The position numbers and the translations under genes were made by a program. Shown here in pieces: positions 54,642 to 63,887 of a stretch of DNA of 64,000 bases. Every line of letters begins with the position of its first letter. Position 1 is the first letter of the stretch. Source of the DNA: Streptomyces xanthophaeus (GTDB taxonomy: Bacteria > Actinomycetota > Actinomycetes > Streptomycetales > Streptomycetaceae); contig NZ_JOFT01000030.1 of NCBI RefSeq assembly GCF_000725805.1, forward strand, positions 42,977-106,976. Direction: 5' to 3'. The notes below the pieces were generated by a model, which saw nothing but the letters and a program-made list of their open reading frames with translations, had not been told where the DNA came from and ran no database searches.

Positions 54642-57600
54642 GTGCAGGAGCGTCAGGGACGTCAGGGGCGTCAAGGACCCCGGGGACCTCGAGGCCGTCA
54701 CGACGGGGTCGACCCGCTCGTGCGGGCGGGCGGGTTCTTCACCCGCGCCGAGGTGTCCGAGGACCTGCGCACGGTCCACCGTACGGGCGGGCGGGCCGCC
54801 GAGGCCTTCTACCGGGACCGGTGGAGCCACGACAAGGTCGTGTACTCGACCCACGGGGTGAACTGCACGGGCTCGTGCCGGTGGAAGGTGTACGTCAAGG
54901 ACGGGATCATCACCTGGGAGACCCAGGCCACCGACTACCCCTCCGTCGGCCCGGACCGCCCCGAGTACGAGCCCCGCGGCTGCCCGCGCGGCGCCTCCTT
55001 CTCCTGGTACTCCTACTCCCCGACCCGGGTGCGCTACCCGTACGTGCGCGGCGCCCTGCTGGAGATGTACCGCGAGGCCAAGGCCCGCCTCGGCGACCCC
55101 GTCGAGGCCTGGGCGGACGTCCAGGGCGATCCGGAGCGCCGCCGCCGCTACCAGCGGGCCCGCGGCAAGGGCGGGCTGGTGCGGGCCTCGTGGGAGGAGG
55201 CGACCGAGATCGTCGCCGCGGCGCACGTGCACACCATCAAGGAGCACGGGCCGGACCGGGTCGCGGGCTTCTCCCCGATCCCCGCGATGTCGATGGCCTC
55301 GCACGCCTCGGGCGCCCGCTTCCACTCCCTCATCGGCGCGCCGATGCTGTCCTTCTACGACTGGTACGCCGACCTCCCGGTGGCCTCTCCGCAGGTGTTC
55401 GGCGACCAGACCGACGTGCCCGAGTCGGGTGACTGGTGGGACGCGGCCTATCTGATGATGTGGGGCTCCAACGTCCCCGTCACCCGTACCCCCGACGCGC
55501 ACTGGATGGCGGAGGCCCGCTACCGCGGGCAGAAGGTCGTGACCGTCTCCCCGGATTTCGCGGACAACACGAAATTCGCCGACGAATGGATGCATCCGCA
55601 TCCCGGTACGGACGGCGCCCTGGCCCTCGCCATGGGCCATGTGATCCTGAAGGAATTCTTCGTCGAGAAGCAGACGCCGTTCTTCACGGACTACGTCCGC
55701 CAGTACACCGACCTGCCTTTCCTCGTCTCGCTGAAGGAAACGGAACAGGGTCTGGTTCCGGGGAAGTTCGTCACCGCCGCCGATCTCGGCCAGGACATCG
55801 AGAACGCCCGCTGGAAGACCGTCCTCGTGGACGACGTCACCGGCGAGCCGGTCGTCCCGAACGGCACCCTCGGCCACCGCTGGGGTGCGAACGAGCAGCC
55901 CGAGTGGAACCTCGACCTCGGTGACACCGTGCCCCGCCTCTCCCTCATCGGGGAGGGCGAGAGCGCCGAGATCGTCCTGCCCCGCTTCGAGGACGACGAG
56001 CGGACGGACGGCAGGGGCGCCACGGTGCGCCGCGGGGTGCCCGTGCGCCGTCTCGGGGACCGGCTGGTCACCACCGTCTTCGACCTGATGCTCGCCCAGT
56101 ACGGCGTCGGCCGCGCGGGCCTGCCCGGCGAGTGGCCCACCGGCTACGAGGACGCGGGCCAGCCCGGTACGCCCGGCTGGCAGGAGTCGCTGACCTCCGT
56201 CCCGGCGGCCCAGGCCGCCCGCGTGGCACGGGAGTTCGCGCGCACCGCCGAGGAGTCGCAGGGCCGCTGCATGATCCTGATGGGCGCGGGCACCAACCAC
56301 TGGTTCCACTCCGAGACCATCTACCGAGCCTTCCTCGCCCTCCTGACGCTCACGGGCTGCCAGGGCCGCAACGGCGGCGGCTGGGGGCACTACGTCGGCC
56401 AGGAGAAGTGCCGCCCGGTCACCGGCTGGGCCACCCTCGCGGCGGCCTCGGACTGGTCGCGCCCGCCGCGCCAGATGATCGGCGCGGCCTGGTTCTACCT
56501 GCACACCGACCAGTGGCGCTACGACACCCTGCCCGCCGAGGCGCTGGCCTCACCGCTGGGCACGGGCGCCTTCGAGGGCATGACGGGCGCCGACTGCCTG
56601 GCCGCGAGCGCCCGGATGGGCTGGATGCCCTCCTACCCCACCTTCGACCGCAACCCGCTGGAGCTGGGCGAGGCCGAGGACCCCATCGCCGAAACGATTC
56701 AGCAGCTGAAGGACGGCACCCTCGGCTTCGCGGGCGAGGACCCCGACGCACCGCGCAACTGGCCGCGCGTGCTCAACGTGTGGCGGGCCAACCTCCTCGG
56801 CTCCAGCTCCAAGGGCAACGAGTACTTCCTCAAGCACCTCCTCGGCACCCACTCCAACCTCCCCGAGGACGGCCCCCGCTGCACGCCCAGGGACGTCACG
56901 TACCGCGAGGAGGACGTCGAGGGGAAGCTCGACCTCCTCACGACCATGGACTTCCGGATGACGTCCACGACGCTCCTGTCGGACGTGGTCTTCCCGGCGG
57001 CCACCTGGTACGAGAAGCACGACCTGTCCTCCACGGACATGCACCCCTTCCTGCACGCCTTCACCCCGGCCGTGGACCCGCCCTGGCAGGCCCGCTCGGA
57101 CTACGACGCCTTCCGCGGCCTCGCCGAGCGCTTCGGCGAGCTCGCCCGGACCCACCTCGGCGTCCGCAGGGACCTGGTCGCGACCGCCCTCCAGCACGAC
57201 ACCCCGGGCGGCGAGATGGCCCAGCCCGGCGGGGTGGCCCTGGACTGGTCCAAGGGCGAGTGCGAGCCCGTACCCGGCCGGACCATGTACGACCTGGCCG
57301 TGGTGGAGCGGGACTACGGGGCGGTCGGCGAGAAGTTCTCCGCGCTCGGCCCGCTGGTCGACACCCTCGGCGTGACCACCAAGGCGATCACCTACGACGT
57401 GGCCGAGGAGGTCGCGTACCTCGGTGAGAAGAACGGCCTGGTGCGCGGCGGGGCGGGCGACGGACGTCCCCGGCTGGACACCGCGCAGCGCGCCTGCGAG
57501 GCGATCCTGTCCCTGTCCGGGACGAGCAACGGCCGCCTCGCCACCCAGGGGTTCGAGACCCTGGAGAAGAAGGTCGGCACGCACATGGCCCACCTGGCCG

Positions 57601-58343
57601 CCGAGGCCGAGGGCAAGCGGATCACCTTCGCCGACACCCAGGCCCGCCCGGTCCCGGTGATCACCTCGCCCGAGTGGTCGGGTTCGGAGGCGGGCGGGCG
57701 GCGGTACACCGCCTTCACCGTCAACACCGAGCACCTCAAGCCCTGGCACACGCTCACCGGCCGCCAGCACTTCTTCATCGACCACGACTGGCTGCACGAG
57801 GTCGGGGAGTCGCTGCCCGTCTACAAGCCGCCGCTGAACATGCACACCCTGTACGGGGAGCCCGAGCTCGGGGTCGTCGACGAGAAGACCGTCGCCGTCC
57901 GGTACCTGACCCCGCACAACAAGTGGGCGATCCACAGCCAGTACCAGGACAACCTCTACATGATGACCCTCGGCCGCGGCGGCCAGACGGTGTGGATGTC
58001 CCCGCAGGACGCCGAGGCGATCGGCGCCCGGGACAACGACTGGATCGAGGCGGTCAACCGCAACGGCGTGGTCACCGCCCGCGCGATCGTCTCCCACAAG
58101 ATGCCGCCCGGCACGGTCTACATGAACCACGCCCAGGAGCGCACGGTCGGCGTCCCCAAGACGGAGAAGACGGGCCGCCGCGGCGGCATCCACAACTCCC
58201 TGACCCGGGTGATGCTCAAGCCCACCCACCTCATCGGCGGCTACGCCCAGCTGACCTGGGCCTTCAACTACCTCGGCCCGACCGGCAACCAGCGCGACGA
58301 GGTGACGGTCATCCGCCGCCGCTCGCAGAAGGTGGAGTTCTGA
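54642..58343 (+). CDS. narG: respiratory nitrate reductase alpha subunit
   Basis: 1233 residues from a GTG at 54642 with GGAGG 6 bases upstream. It reduces nitrate to nitrite at a bis-MGD molybdenum centre on the cytoplasmic face of the membrane. The FS0 cluster ligands are HGVNCTGSCRWKVYV and RGCPRGA (about 69-118). The Mo-ligand Asp is in YDWYADLPVASPQVFGDQTD (about 240). Other landmarks are MMWGSNVPVTRTPDAHW, TGCQGRNGGGWGHYVGQEK and, near the end, TWAFNYLGPTGNQRDE. A GRQGRQGPRGPRGRH stretch near the N-terminus is low complexity. It is the first gene of narGHJI. Confidence 0.97.
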   Translation: MQERQGRQGRQGPRGPRGRHDGVDPLVRAGGFFTRAEVSEDLRTVHRTGGRAAEAFYRDRWSHDKVVYSTHGVNCTGSCRWKVYVKDGIITWETQATDYPSVGPDRPEYEPRGCPRGASFSWYSYSPTRVRYPYVRGALLEMYREAKARLGDPVEAWADVQGDPERRRRYQRARGKGGLVRASWEEATEIVAAAHVHTIKEHGPDRVAGFSPIPAMSMASHASGARFHSLIGAPMLSFYDWYADLPVASPQVFGDQTDVPESGDWWDAAYLMMWGSNVPVTRTPDAHWMAEARYRGQKVVTVSPDFADNTKFADEWMHPHPGTDGALALAMGHVILKEFFVEKQTPFFTDYVRQYTDLPFLVSLKETEQGLVPGKFVTAADLGQDIENARWKTVLVDDVTGEPVVPNGTLGHRWGANEQPEWNLDLGDTVPRLSLIGEGESAEIVLPRFEDDERTDGRGATVRRGVPVRRLGDRLVTTVFDLMLAQYGVGRAGLPGEWPTGYEDAGQPGTPGWQESLTSVPAAQAARVAREFARTAEESQGRCMILMGAGTNHWFHSETIYRAFLALLTLTGCQGRNGGGWGHYVGQEKCRPVTGWATLAAASDWSRPPRQMIGAAWFYLHTDQWRYDTLPAEALASPLGTGAFEGMTGADCLAASARMGWMPSYPTFDRNPLELGEAEDPIAETIQQLKDGTLGFAGEDPDAPRNWPRVLNVWRANLLGSSSKGNEYFLKHLLGTHSNLPEDGPRCTPRDVTYREEDVEGKLDLLTTMDFRMTSTTLLSDVVFPAATWYEKHDLSSTDMHPFLHAFTPAVDPPWQARSDYDAFRGLAERFGELARTHLGVRRDLVATALQHDTPGGEMAQPGGVALDWSKGECEPVPGRTMYDLAVVERDYGAVGEKFSALGPLVDTLGVTTKAITYDVAEEVAYLGEKNGLVRGGAGDGRPRLDTAQRACEAILSLSGTSNGRLATQGFETLEKKVGTHMAHLAAEAEGKRITFADTQARPVPVITSPEWSGSEAGGRRYTAFTVNTEHLKPWHTLTGRQHFFIDHDWLHEVGESLPVYKPPLNMHTLYGEPELGVVDEKTVAVRYLTPHNKWAIHSQYQDNLYMMTLGRGGQTVWMSPQDAEAIGARDNDWIEAVNRNGVVTARAIVSHKMPPGTVYMNHAQERTVGVPKTEKTGRRGGIHNSLTRVMLKPTHLIGGYAQLTWAFNYLGPTGNQRDEVTVIRRRSQKVEF

Positions 58344-58348
58344 TCCGC

Positions 58349-59872
58349 ATGCGCGTCATGGCACAGATCGCGATGGTCATGAACCTCGACAAGTGCATCG
58401 GCTGCCACACCTGCTCGGTCACCTGCAAGCAGGCGTGGACCAACCGCCAGGGCACCGAGTACGTCTGGTTCAACAACGTCGAGACCCTCCCCGGCCAGGG
58501 ATACCCGCGCCGCTGGGAGGACCAGGAGAAGTGGAAGGGCGGCTGGGAGCGCACCCGCTCCGGCAAGCTGCGCCTGCGGGCCGGCGGCCGGCTGAAGAAC
58601 CTCGGGAACCTCTTCGCCAACCCCCACCTGCCGCAGCTCGACGACTACTACCAGCCCTGGACCTACGAGTACAAGAACCTCACCGAGGCCCCGGCCGGAG
58701 ACGACATGCCGACCGCCCGGCCCGTCTCCCAGGTCACCGGCGAACCCATCGACAAGATCGAGTGGGGCCCGAACTGGGACGACAACCTGGGCGGCGCCCC
58801 CGCCCACGCCCCGAAGGACCCGATCGTGGAGAAGATCCGCGACGAGGTGGGCGAGAAGATCCGCTTCGAGTTCGAGCAGAGCTTCATGTTCTACCTCCCC
58901 CGGATCTGCGAGCACTGCCTGAACCCGGCGTGCGTCTCCTCCTGCCCGTCCGGCGCGATGTACAAGCGCGAGGAGGACGGCATCGTCCTCGTCGACCAGG
59001 ACCGCTGCCGCGGCTGGCGCATGTGCGTGACCGGCTGCCCGTACAAGAAGGTCTACTTCAACCACCGGACCGGCAAGGCCGAGAAGTGCACCTTCTGCTT
59101 CCCGCGCATCGAGGTCGGCATGCCGACCGTGTGCTCGGAGACCTGCGTGGGCCGCATGCGCTACCTCGGCGTGATGCTCTACGACGCCGACAGGGTCGCC
59201 GAAGCCGCAGCCGTGGAGGACGAGCACGACCTCTACCCCTCCCAGGTCGAATGCTTCCTCGACCCCCACGACCCGGCCGTGATCGAGGCCGCCCGGCGCT
59301 CCGGGATCACCGACGAGTGGCTCCGGGCGGCGCGCGACTCCCCCGTCCACGACCTGATCGCCACCTACCAGGTCGCCCTCCCCCTCCACCCGGAGTACCG
59401 GACCATGCCGATGGTCTGGTACGTCCCGCCGCTGTCCCCGGTCGTCGAGGCGGTCGCCGCCACCGGCAGCGACGGCGAGGACGCGGGCAACCTCTTCGGC
59501 GCCATCGACGCGCTGCGCATCCCCGTCGAGTACCTGGCCGCGATCCTCACGGCGGGCGACACCTACCCGGTCGAGGCGGTGCTGCGGCGGATGGCGGCCA
59601 TGCGCGCCTACATGCGGAAGATCAACCTCGGTGAGGAGCGGGACGAGTCGATCGCCCGCGCGGTCGGCCTGACCGGTGCGGAGATGGAGGACATGTTCCG
59701 CCTCCTCGCGATCGCCAAGGCCGAGGACCGCTTCGTGGTGCCGACCGCCGCGCGCCCCGAGGCCGAGGCCCTCGCGGACACCCATCCGCTGGACGCCGCC
59801 GCCTGTCCCGTGGATGCGGTCGGCGAGCCGCCCGTCCTGCTCAACATCAGCCCGACAAGGAGGCGTTCGTGA
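58349..59872 (+). CDS. narH: respiratory nitrate reductase beta subunit
   Basis: 507 residues from an ATG at 58349 with GGTGGAG upstream; an ATG three codons later is possible. It relays electrons from NarI to NarG through four clusters. The Cys groups are CIGCHTCSVTCK (about 20), CEHCLNPACVSSCPSG (about 188), CRGWRMCVTGCPYKK with the Trp that marks the 3Fe-4S cluster (about 221), and CTFCFPR with CSETCVGR (about 250-270). It starts 5 bases after narG and overlaps narJ by four bases. Confidence 0.97.
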   Translation: MRVMAQIAMVMNLDKCIGCHTCSVTCKQAWTNRQGTEYVWFNNVETLPGQGYPRRWEDQEKWKGGWERTRSGKLRLRAGGRLKNLGNLFANPHLPQLDDYYQPWTYEYKNLTEAPAGDDMPTARPVSQVTGEPIDKIEWGPNWDDNLGGAPAHAPKDPIVEKIRDEVGEKIRFEFEQSFMFYLPRICEHCLNPACVSSCPSGAMYKREEDGIVLVDQDRCRGWRMCVTGCPYKKVYFNHRTGKAEKCTFCFPRIEVGMPTVCSETCVGRMRYLGVMLYDADRVAEAAAVEDEHDLYPSQVECFLDPHDPAVIEAARRSGITDEWLRAARDSPVHDLIATYQVALPLHPEYRTMPMVWYVPPLSPVVEAVAATGSDGEDAGNLFGAIDALRIPVEYLAAILTAGDTYPVEAVLRRMAAMRAYMRKINLGEERDESIARAVGLTGAEMEDMFRLLAIAKAEDRFVVPTAARPEAEALADTHPLDAAACPVDAVGEPPVLLNISPTRRRS

Positions 59873-60528
59873 CCCCGGACGCGTACGTACGACTGGTGGC
59901 GTGCTGTGTCCTGCAGTACCCCGGCGACCACTTCCACGACGAACTCCCCCGGCTGCGCGCGGCCCTCGCCTCGGCGCCCGCAGAGGCGTCCGCACTGCTC
60001 GGCTCCTTCCTCGACGAGGCCGAGGCGCAGTCCCCGGTCGAGCTGTGCGCCCAGTACACCTCGACCTTCGACACCCGCAACCGGCGCTGCCTGTACCTGA
60101 CCTGGTGGACGGACGGGGACACCCGCCGCCGCGGGCTGTCCCTGGTCCGGCTGAAGCGGATCTACCGGGACTTCGGGCTGGAGTACGCGGGCGAGGAACT
60201 GCCCGACTTCCTGCCGGTGGCCCTGGAGTTCGCCGCCCGGCAGGAGGAGGCCGGCACCGAGCTGCTCCAGGAGCACCGGGCCGGACTGGAGCTGCTGCGC
60301 CTGGCCCTGGCCGAGTCCGGGTCCCCGTACGCCCGGGTCCTGGAAGCCGTGTGCTCCACCCTGCCCGGACCCTCCCCCGAGACCAGGGCCGAGGCGCAGG
60401 CCCTGGCGCGCAGCGGGCCCCCGCAGGAGCTGGTCGGGGCGGGCTCGCCGCTCGAACCCTTCGGCCCGGGCATCGACATGCCGGCCGACCTCCCCTGGCC
60501 CACCGCACCCGAAAGGCGGACCGCCTGA
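59869..60528 (+). CDS. narJ: nitrate reductase assembly chaperone
   Basis: 219 residues from a GTG at 59869 overlapping narH (GTGA). NarJ binds the NarG N-terminus and is needed for molybdenum-cofactor insertion; it is not part of the final enzyme. The all-helical TorD/NarJ fold is recognisable from YVRLVACCVLQYPGDHF, QYTSTFDTRNRRCLYLTWW, KRIYRDFGLEYAGEELPDFL and LALAESGSPYARVLEAV. The C-terminus is Pro-rich. Its stop overlaps the narI start by one base. Confidence 0.95.
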   Translation: MTPDAYVRLVACCVLQYPGDHFHDELPRLRAALASAPAEASALLGSFLDEAEAQSPVELCAQYTSTFDTRNRRCLYLTWWTDGDTRRRGLSLVRLKRIYRDFGLEYAGEELPDFLPVALEFAARQEEAGTELLQEHRAGLELLRLALAESGSPYARVLEAVCSTLPGPSPETRAEAQALARSGPPQELVGAGSPLEPFGPGIDMPADLPWPTAPERRTA

Positions 60529-61253
60529 TGGACCTCCTCCTGTGGGGCGTGCTCCCGTACGTCTCGGTCGCCCTGCTGATCGCGGGCACCGCCTGGCGGG
60601 CCCGGTTCGACGCCTTCGGCTGGACCAGCCGTTCCTCGCAGCTGCACGAGTCGCGGCTGCTGCGGATCGGCTCGCCGCTCTTCCACTTCGGCATGCTGTT
60701 CGTGGTGCTGGGGCACGTGGTGGGGCTGCTGATCCCGATGAGCTGGACCGATGCGCTGGGCCTGAGCGACCACGCGTACCACCTGCTGGCGGTCTCCACG
60801 GGAGCCGTGGCGGGCGTGGCGGCCGCCGCCGGGATCGCCGTCCTGGTCCACCGGCGGTTCACCGTCCCCGCCGTGCGCAGGGCGACGCACAAGAGCGACC
60901 ACCTGATGTACACGGTCCTGCTCGGCGCGATCGTCCTCGGTCTGACGGCCACCGTCCTCAACTCGACGGGGATGACGGACGGGTACAACTACCGCGAGGG
61001 CATCTCGGTCTGGTTCCGCAGCCTGTTCACCTTCCAGCCGGACTACCGGCTGATGGCCGGGGCCCCGCTCGCCTTCCGGCTGCACGTCCTCTTCGGTTTC
61101 ACCCTCTTCGCGCTGATCCCGTACTCCCGCCTGGTGCACATGTTCTCGGCGCCGCTGAAGTACCTGTTCCGCCCCTACGTGGTCTACCGGCGGCGCGATC
61201 CCGGGCAGCTGGCGAACCGGCCGGAGAAGCGGGGCTGGGAGCGCGTGTCGTGA
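60528..61253 (+). CDS. narI: respiratory nitrate reductase gamma subunit (cytochrome b)
   Basis: 241 residues from an ATG at 60528 (TGATG junction). It is a membrane protein with five helices that oxidises menaquinol and passes electrons to NarH through two b haems. Haem-ligand histidines are visible in SPLFHFGMLFVVLGHVVGLL (helix 2) and RLHVLFGFTLFALIPYSRLVHMFS (helix 5, key residues H and H). The C-terminus continues KYLFRPYVVYRRR. It overlaps the radical SAM gene by four bases. Confidence 0.96.
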   Translation: MDLLLWGVLPYVSVALLIAGTAWRARFDAFGWTSRSSQLHESRLLRIGSPLFHFGMLFVVLGHVVGLLIPMSWTDALGLSDHAYHLLAVSTGAVAGVAAAAGIAVLVHRRFTVPAVRRATHKSDHLMYTVLLGAIVLGLTATVLNSTGMTDGYNYREGISVWFRSLFTFQPDYRLMAGAPLAFRLHVLFGFTLFALIPYSRLVHMFSAPLKYLFRPYVVYRRRDPGQLANRPEKRGWERVS

Positions 61254-62452
61254 CGGGCCGCCCCGCGCGCACCGTCGTGCGCCGGCCCCGGCACGCCGTC
61301 TCCGAGCGCCCGTTCATCGTCATCTGGGAAGCCACCCGGGCCTGCCCGCTGGCCTGTCTGCACTGCCGGGCCGAGGCGCAGACCGCCCGGCACCCCGGGG
61401 AGCTGGACGGGGCCGACGCCCGCCGCGTGATGGACCGGACCGCCGCGTTCGGGCGTCCGGCCCCGCTGTTCGTGATCACCGGCGGGGACCCCTTCCAGCG
61501 CGCCGACCTCACCGGCCTGATCGCCTACGGGACCTCCCTCGGCCTGCGCGTCGCCGTCTCCCCCTCCGGTACGCCGACGCTGACCCGGGAGAACCTGACC
61601 GCGGTGCGGGACGCGGGCGCGGTCGCCGTGTCCCTGTCCCTGGACGGTTCGACGGCCGCCCGGCACGACGCCTTCCGCGGTGTGCCCGGGGTCTACGACT
61701 GGACCCTGGACGGCTGGCGGACGGCCCGCGAGCTCGGCCTCAAGGTGCAGATCAACACGACGGTCACCCGCGACAGCCTGGAGGACCTGGCCGACATCGC
61801 GGCGCTGGTCCGGCGCGAGGGGGCCATGCTCTGGTCGGGCTTCCTCCTGGTCCCGACGGGCCGCGGCGGGCAGCTGGACGGCCTCACCCCGGCCGAGACC
61901 GAGGACGTCCTGCACTTCCTCTACGACTGCGGTGCGGTGATGGCCACCAAGACCACCGAGGGCCACCACTTCCGGCGGGTGGCGCTCCAGCGCACCGTGC
62001 TGGACGCGCGCGGCGAACGGGCCCCCGGGCTCGGGCCGCTGTACGGGCGCCTGCGCCGGCGGGCCGCGGAGCTGGGGCTCTTCGACGGGGAGCGGCGGGC
62101 GGTGCGCCGGCCGCCGATGGACGTCTCCTCGGGCCGCGGGTTCGTCTTCGTCTCGCACACCGGCGAGGTCCACCCGAGCGGCTTCCTGCCAGTGTCGGCG
62201 GGCAACGTGAAGGAGCAGGACCTGACCGGGATCTACCGGGACTCGGAGCTGTTCACCTCGCTGCGCGACCCGGAGCTGCTGCGCGGGAAGTGCGGGGCGT
62301 GCGAGTTCAAGGCGGTGTGCGGCGGGTCGCGGTCACGGGCGTACGGCTTCACCGGGGACGTGCTGGAGGCGGACCCGTACTGCGCTTACGAGCCGGGCAG
62401 CTTCGCGTACCAGGCGGAGCTGCGAGCTCTGACCGAAAGCATGACGCGCTAG
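61250..62452 (+). CDS. radical SAM/SPASM protein (TIGR04053-like)
   Basis: 400 residues from a GTG at 61250 overlapping the narI stop, so it belongs to the nar operon. The 4Fe-4S/SAM motif is RACPLACLHCRAEAQ (about 32-39), with the GGDPF motif in VITGGDPFQRADL (about 78). The C-terminal SPASM-type cysteines are in KCGACEFKAVCGGSRSRAYG and DPYCAYE. The nearest families I recall include AhbD-type haem-synthesis enzymes and peptide-modifying SPASM enzymes; the adjacent porphyrin-oxidase gene favours a haem-related role, but that is inference. The signal HTGEVHPSGFLP is shared by this subfamily. Confidence 0.85.
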   Translation: MTGRPARTVVRRPRHAVSERPFIVIWEATRACPLACLHCRAEAQTARHPGELDGADARRVMDRTAAFGRPAPLFVITGGDPFQRADLTGLIAYGTSLGLRVAVSPSGTPTLTRENLTAVRDAGAVAVSLSLDGSTAARHDAFRGVPGVYDWTLDGWRTARELGLKVQINTTVTRDSLEDLADIAALVRREGAMLWSGFLLVPTGRGGQLDGLTPAETEDVLHFLYDCGAVMATKTTEGHHFRRVALQRTVLDARGERAPGLGPLYGRLRRRAAELGLFDGERRAVRRPPMDVSSGRGFVFVSHTGEVHPSGFLPVSAGNVKEQDLTGIYRDSELFTSLRDPELLRGKCGACEFKAVCGGSRSRAYGFTGDVLEADPYCAYEPGSFAYQAELRALTESMTR

Positions 62453-62506
62453 CACACGGGCATCCCATATGTTTCGTACGGGTACATATCGGCCGCGGGA
62501 GAGACA

Positions 62507-63886
62507 ATGCGTTCAGTGATCGTCATCGGTGGCGGCATCAGCGGCCTGGCCGCCGCGTGGCAGTTGCGCGGCCTGGCCGACGTCACCTTGCTGGAGAGCC
62601 ACACCAAGGTCGGCGGCAAGCTCCGCACCGGCACCATCGCCGGAATCACCGTGGACGAGGGCGCGGAATCCCTGATGGCCCTGCGGCCGGAGGCCGTGGA
62701 GCTGGCCGCCGCGGTCGGCCTCGGCGACGCCCTGTGCGACCCGGCCAAGGCCCCGACCACCGTCTGGACCCACGGCGCCCTGCGCGCCCTGCCGCCCGGA
62801 CACGTGATGGGCGTCCCGACCGACCCCGCCGCGCTCACCGGCACCGGCCTGCTCACGCCCGAGGGCGTGGCCCGGGTCGCCGCCGAGGAGGACCTCCCCG
62901 CGACCCCGCTGGCCGGGGACTGCTCGGTGGCCCAGTACCTGGGCGACCGCTTCGGCCAGGAGGCCGTCGACCGGCTCGTCGAACCCCTGCTCGGCGGTGT
63001 GTACGCGGGCCGCGCCGACCGGCTCTCGCTCCGCGCCGCCATGCCCCGCATCGCCGCCCTGGCGGAGCAGGGCACGGCGCTGCTGCCCGCGCTGCGCCGG
63101 ATGCGGGCGGCGGGCGCACCCCGCTCCGCGGCCGTGGCCGTCCAAGGCGTGGCCGGCGGCGCCGGACGCTTCCCGCTGGCGGTCGCCGAGGCCTGCGGGG
63201 CCCGCATCCTCACCGGGACCACCGCCCGCAGCCTCCACCGCATCCCGGGCGACCGGTGGCGCGTCCAGGCCATGACGGGTGACGGCCCGCTGACCATGGA
63301 GGCGGACGGGGTGGTCCTGGCCCTGCCGGCCTTCGCCGCCGCGGAACTGCTGCGCCCGCACTCCCCGCTCGCCGAGGCGGAGCTCGCCGGCATCGCGCAC
63401 GCCTCGACGGCCGTCATCACCATGGCCTTCTCCCGGGCGCAGGCCGGCTTCCTGCCGGAGGGCAACGGCTTCCTGGTCCCGCCGGTGGACGGGCACACCC
63501 TGAAGGCCGCCTCCTTCCTCTCCAACAAGTGGCCGTGGCTGCGGGCGGCGGCCCCCGACACCTTCGTCCTGCGCGCCTCGGTCGGCCGGATCGGCGAGGA
63601 CGAGCTCCTCGCCCGCCCCGACCGGCACCTGGTCCGCTCGGCGATCACCGAACTCCACCGGGCGGTGGGCCCGATGGGCGAACCCCTCGCGGCCCGCGTC
63701 ACCCGCTGGGACCGCGGCCTGCCGCAGTACGGGGTCGGCCACCGCGAGCGCGTCGCCCGCATCCGCGAGGCCGCCGGGAAGCTGCCGGGACTGGCCCTCG
63801 CCGGAGCGGCGTACGAGGGCGTGGGCGTGGCCGCCTGCGTGGCCACCGGCCGCGCCGCCGCCCGCCAGGTGCTGGCCGGCGCCTAG
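62507..63886 (+). CDS. hemY: HemY-type protoporphyrinogen/coproporphyrinogen oxidase
   Basis: 459 residues from an ATG at 62507 with GGGAGAG upstream. The FAD-binding Rossmann motif VIVIGGGISGLAAAWQL opens the protein, followed by the GGKLRTGTIAG and VDEGAESLMA segments, VQGVAGGAGRFPLAVA in the middle and the FAD-closing ALAGAAYEGVGVAACVATGR at the end. In Actinobacteria this enzyme normally oxidises coproporphyrinogen III and is followed by hemQ; no hemQ is visible here. It lies 54 bases after the nar-linked radical SAM gene and may be in the same transcript. Confidence 0.92.
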   Translation: MRSVIVIGGGISGLAAAWQLRGLADVTLLESHTKVGGKLRTGTIAGITVDEGAESLMALRPEAVELAAAVGLGDALCDPAKAPTTVWTHGALRALPPGHVMGVPTDPAALTGTGLLTPEGVARVAAEEDLPATPLAGDCSVAQYLGDRFGQEAVDRLVEPLLGGVYAGRADRLSLRAAMPRIAALAEQGTALLPALRRMRAAGAPRSAAVAVQGVAGGAGRFPLAVAEACGARILTGTTARSLHRIPGDRWRVQAMTGDGPLTMEADGVVLALPAFAAAELLRPHSPLAEAELAGIAHASTAVITMAFSRAQAGFLPEGNGFLVPPVDGHTLKAASFLSNKWPWLRAAAPDTFVLRASVGRIGEDELLARPDRHLVRSAITELHRAVGPMGEPLAARVTRWDRGLPQYGVGHRERVARIREAAGKLPGLALAGAAYEGVGVAACVATGRAAARQVLAGA

Positions 63887-63887
63887 T

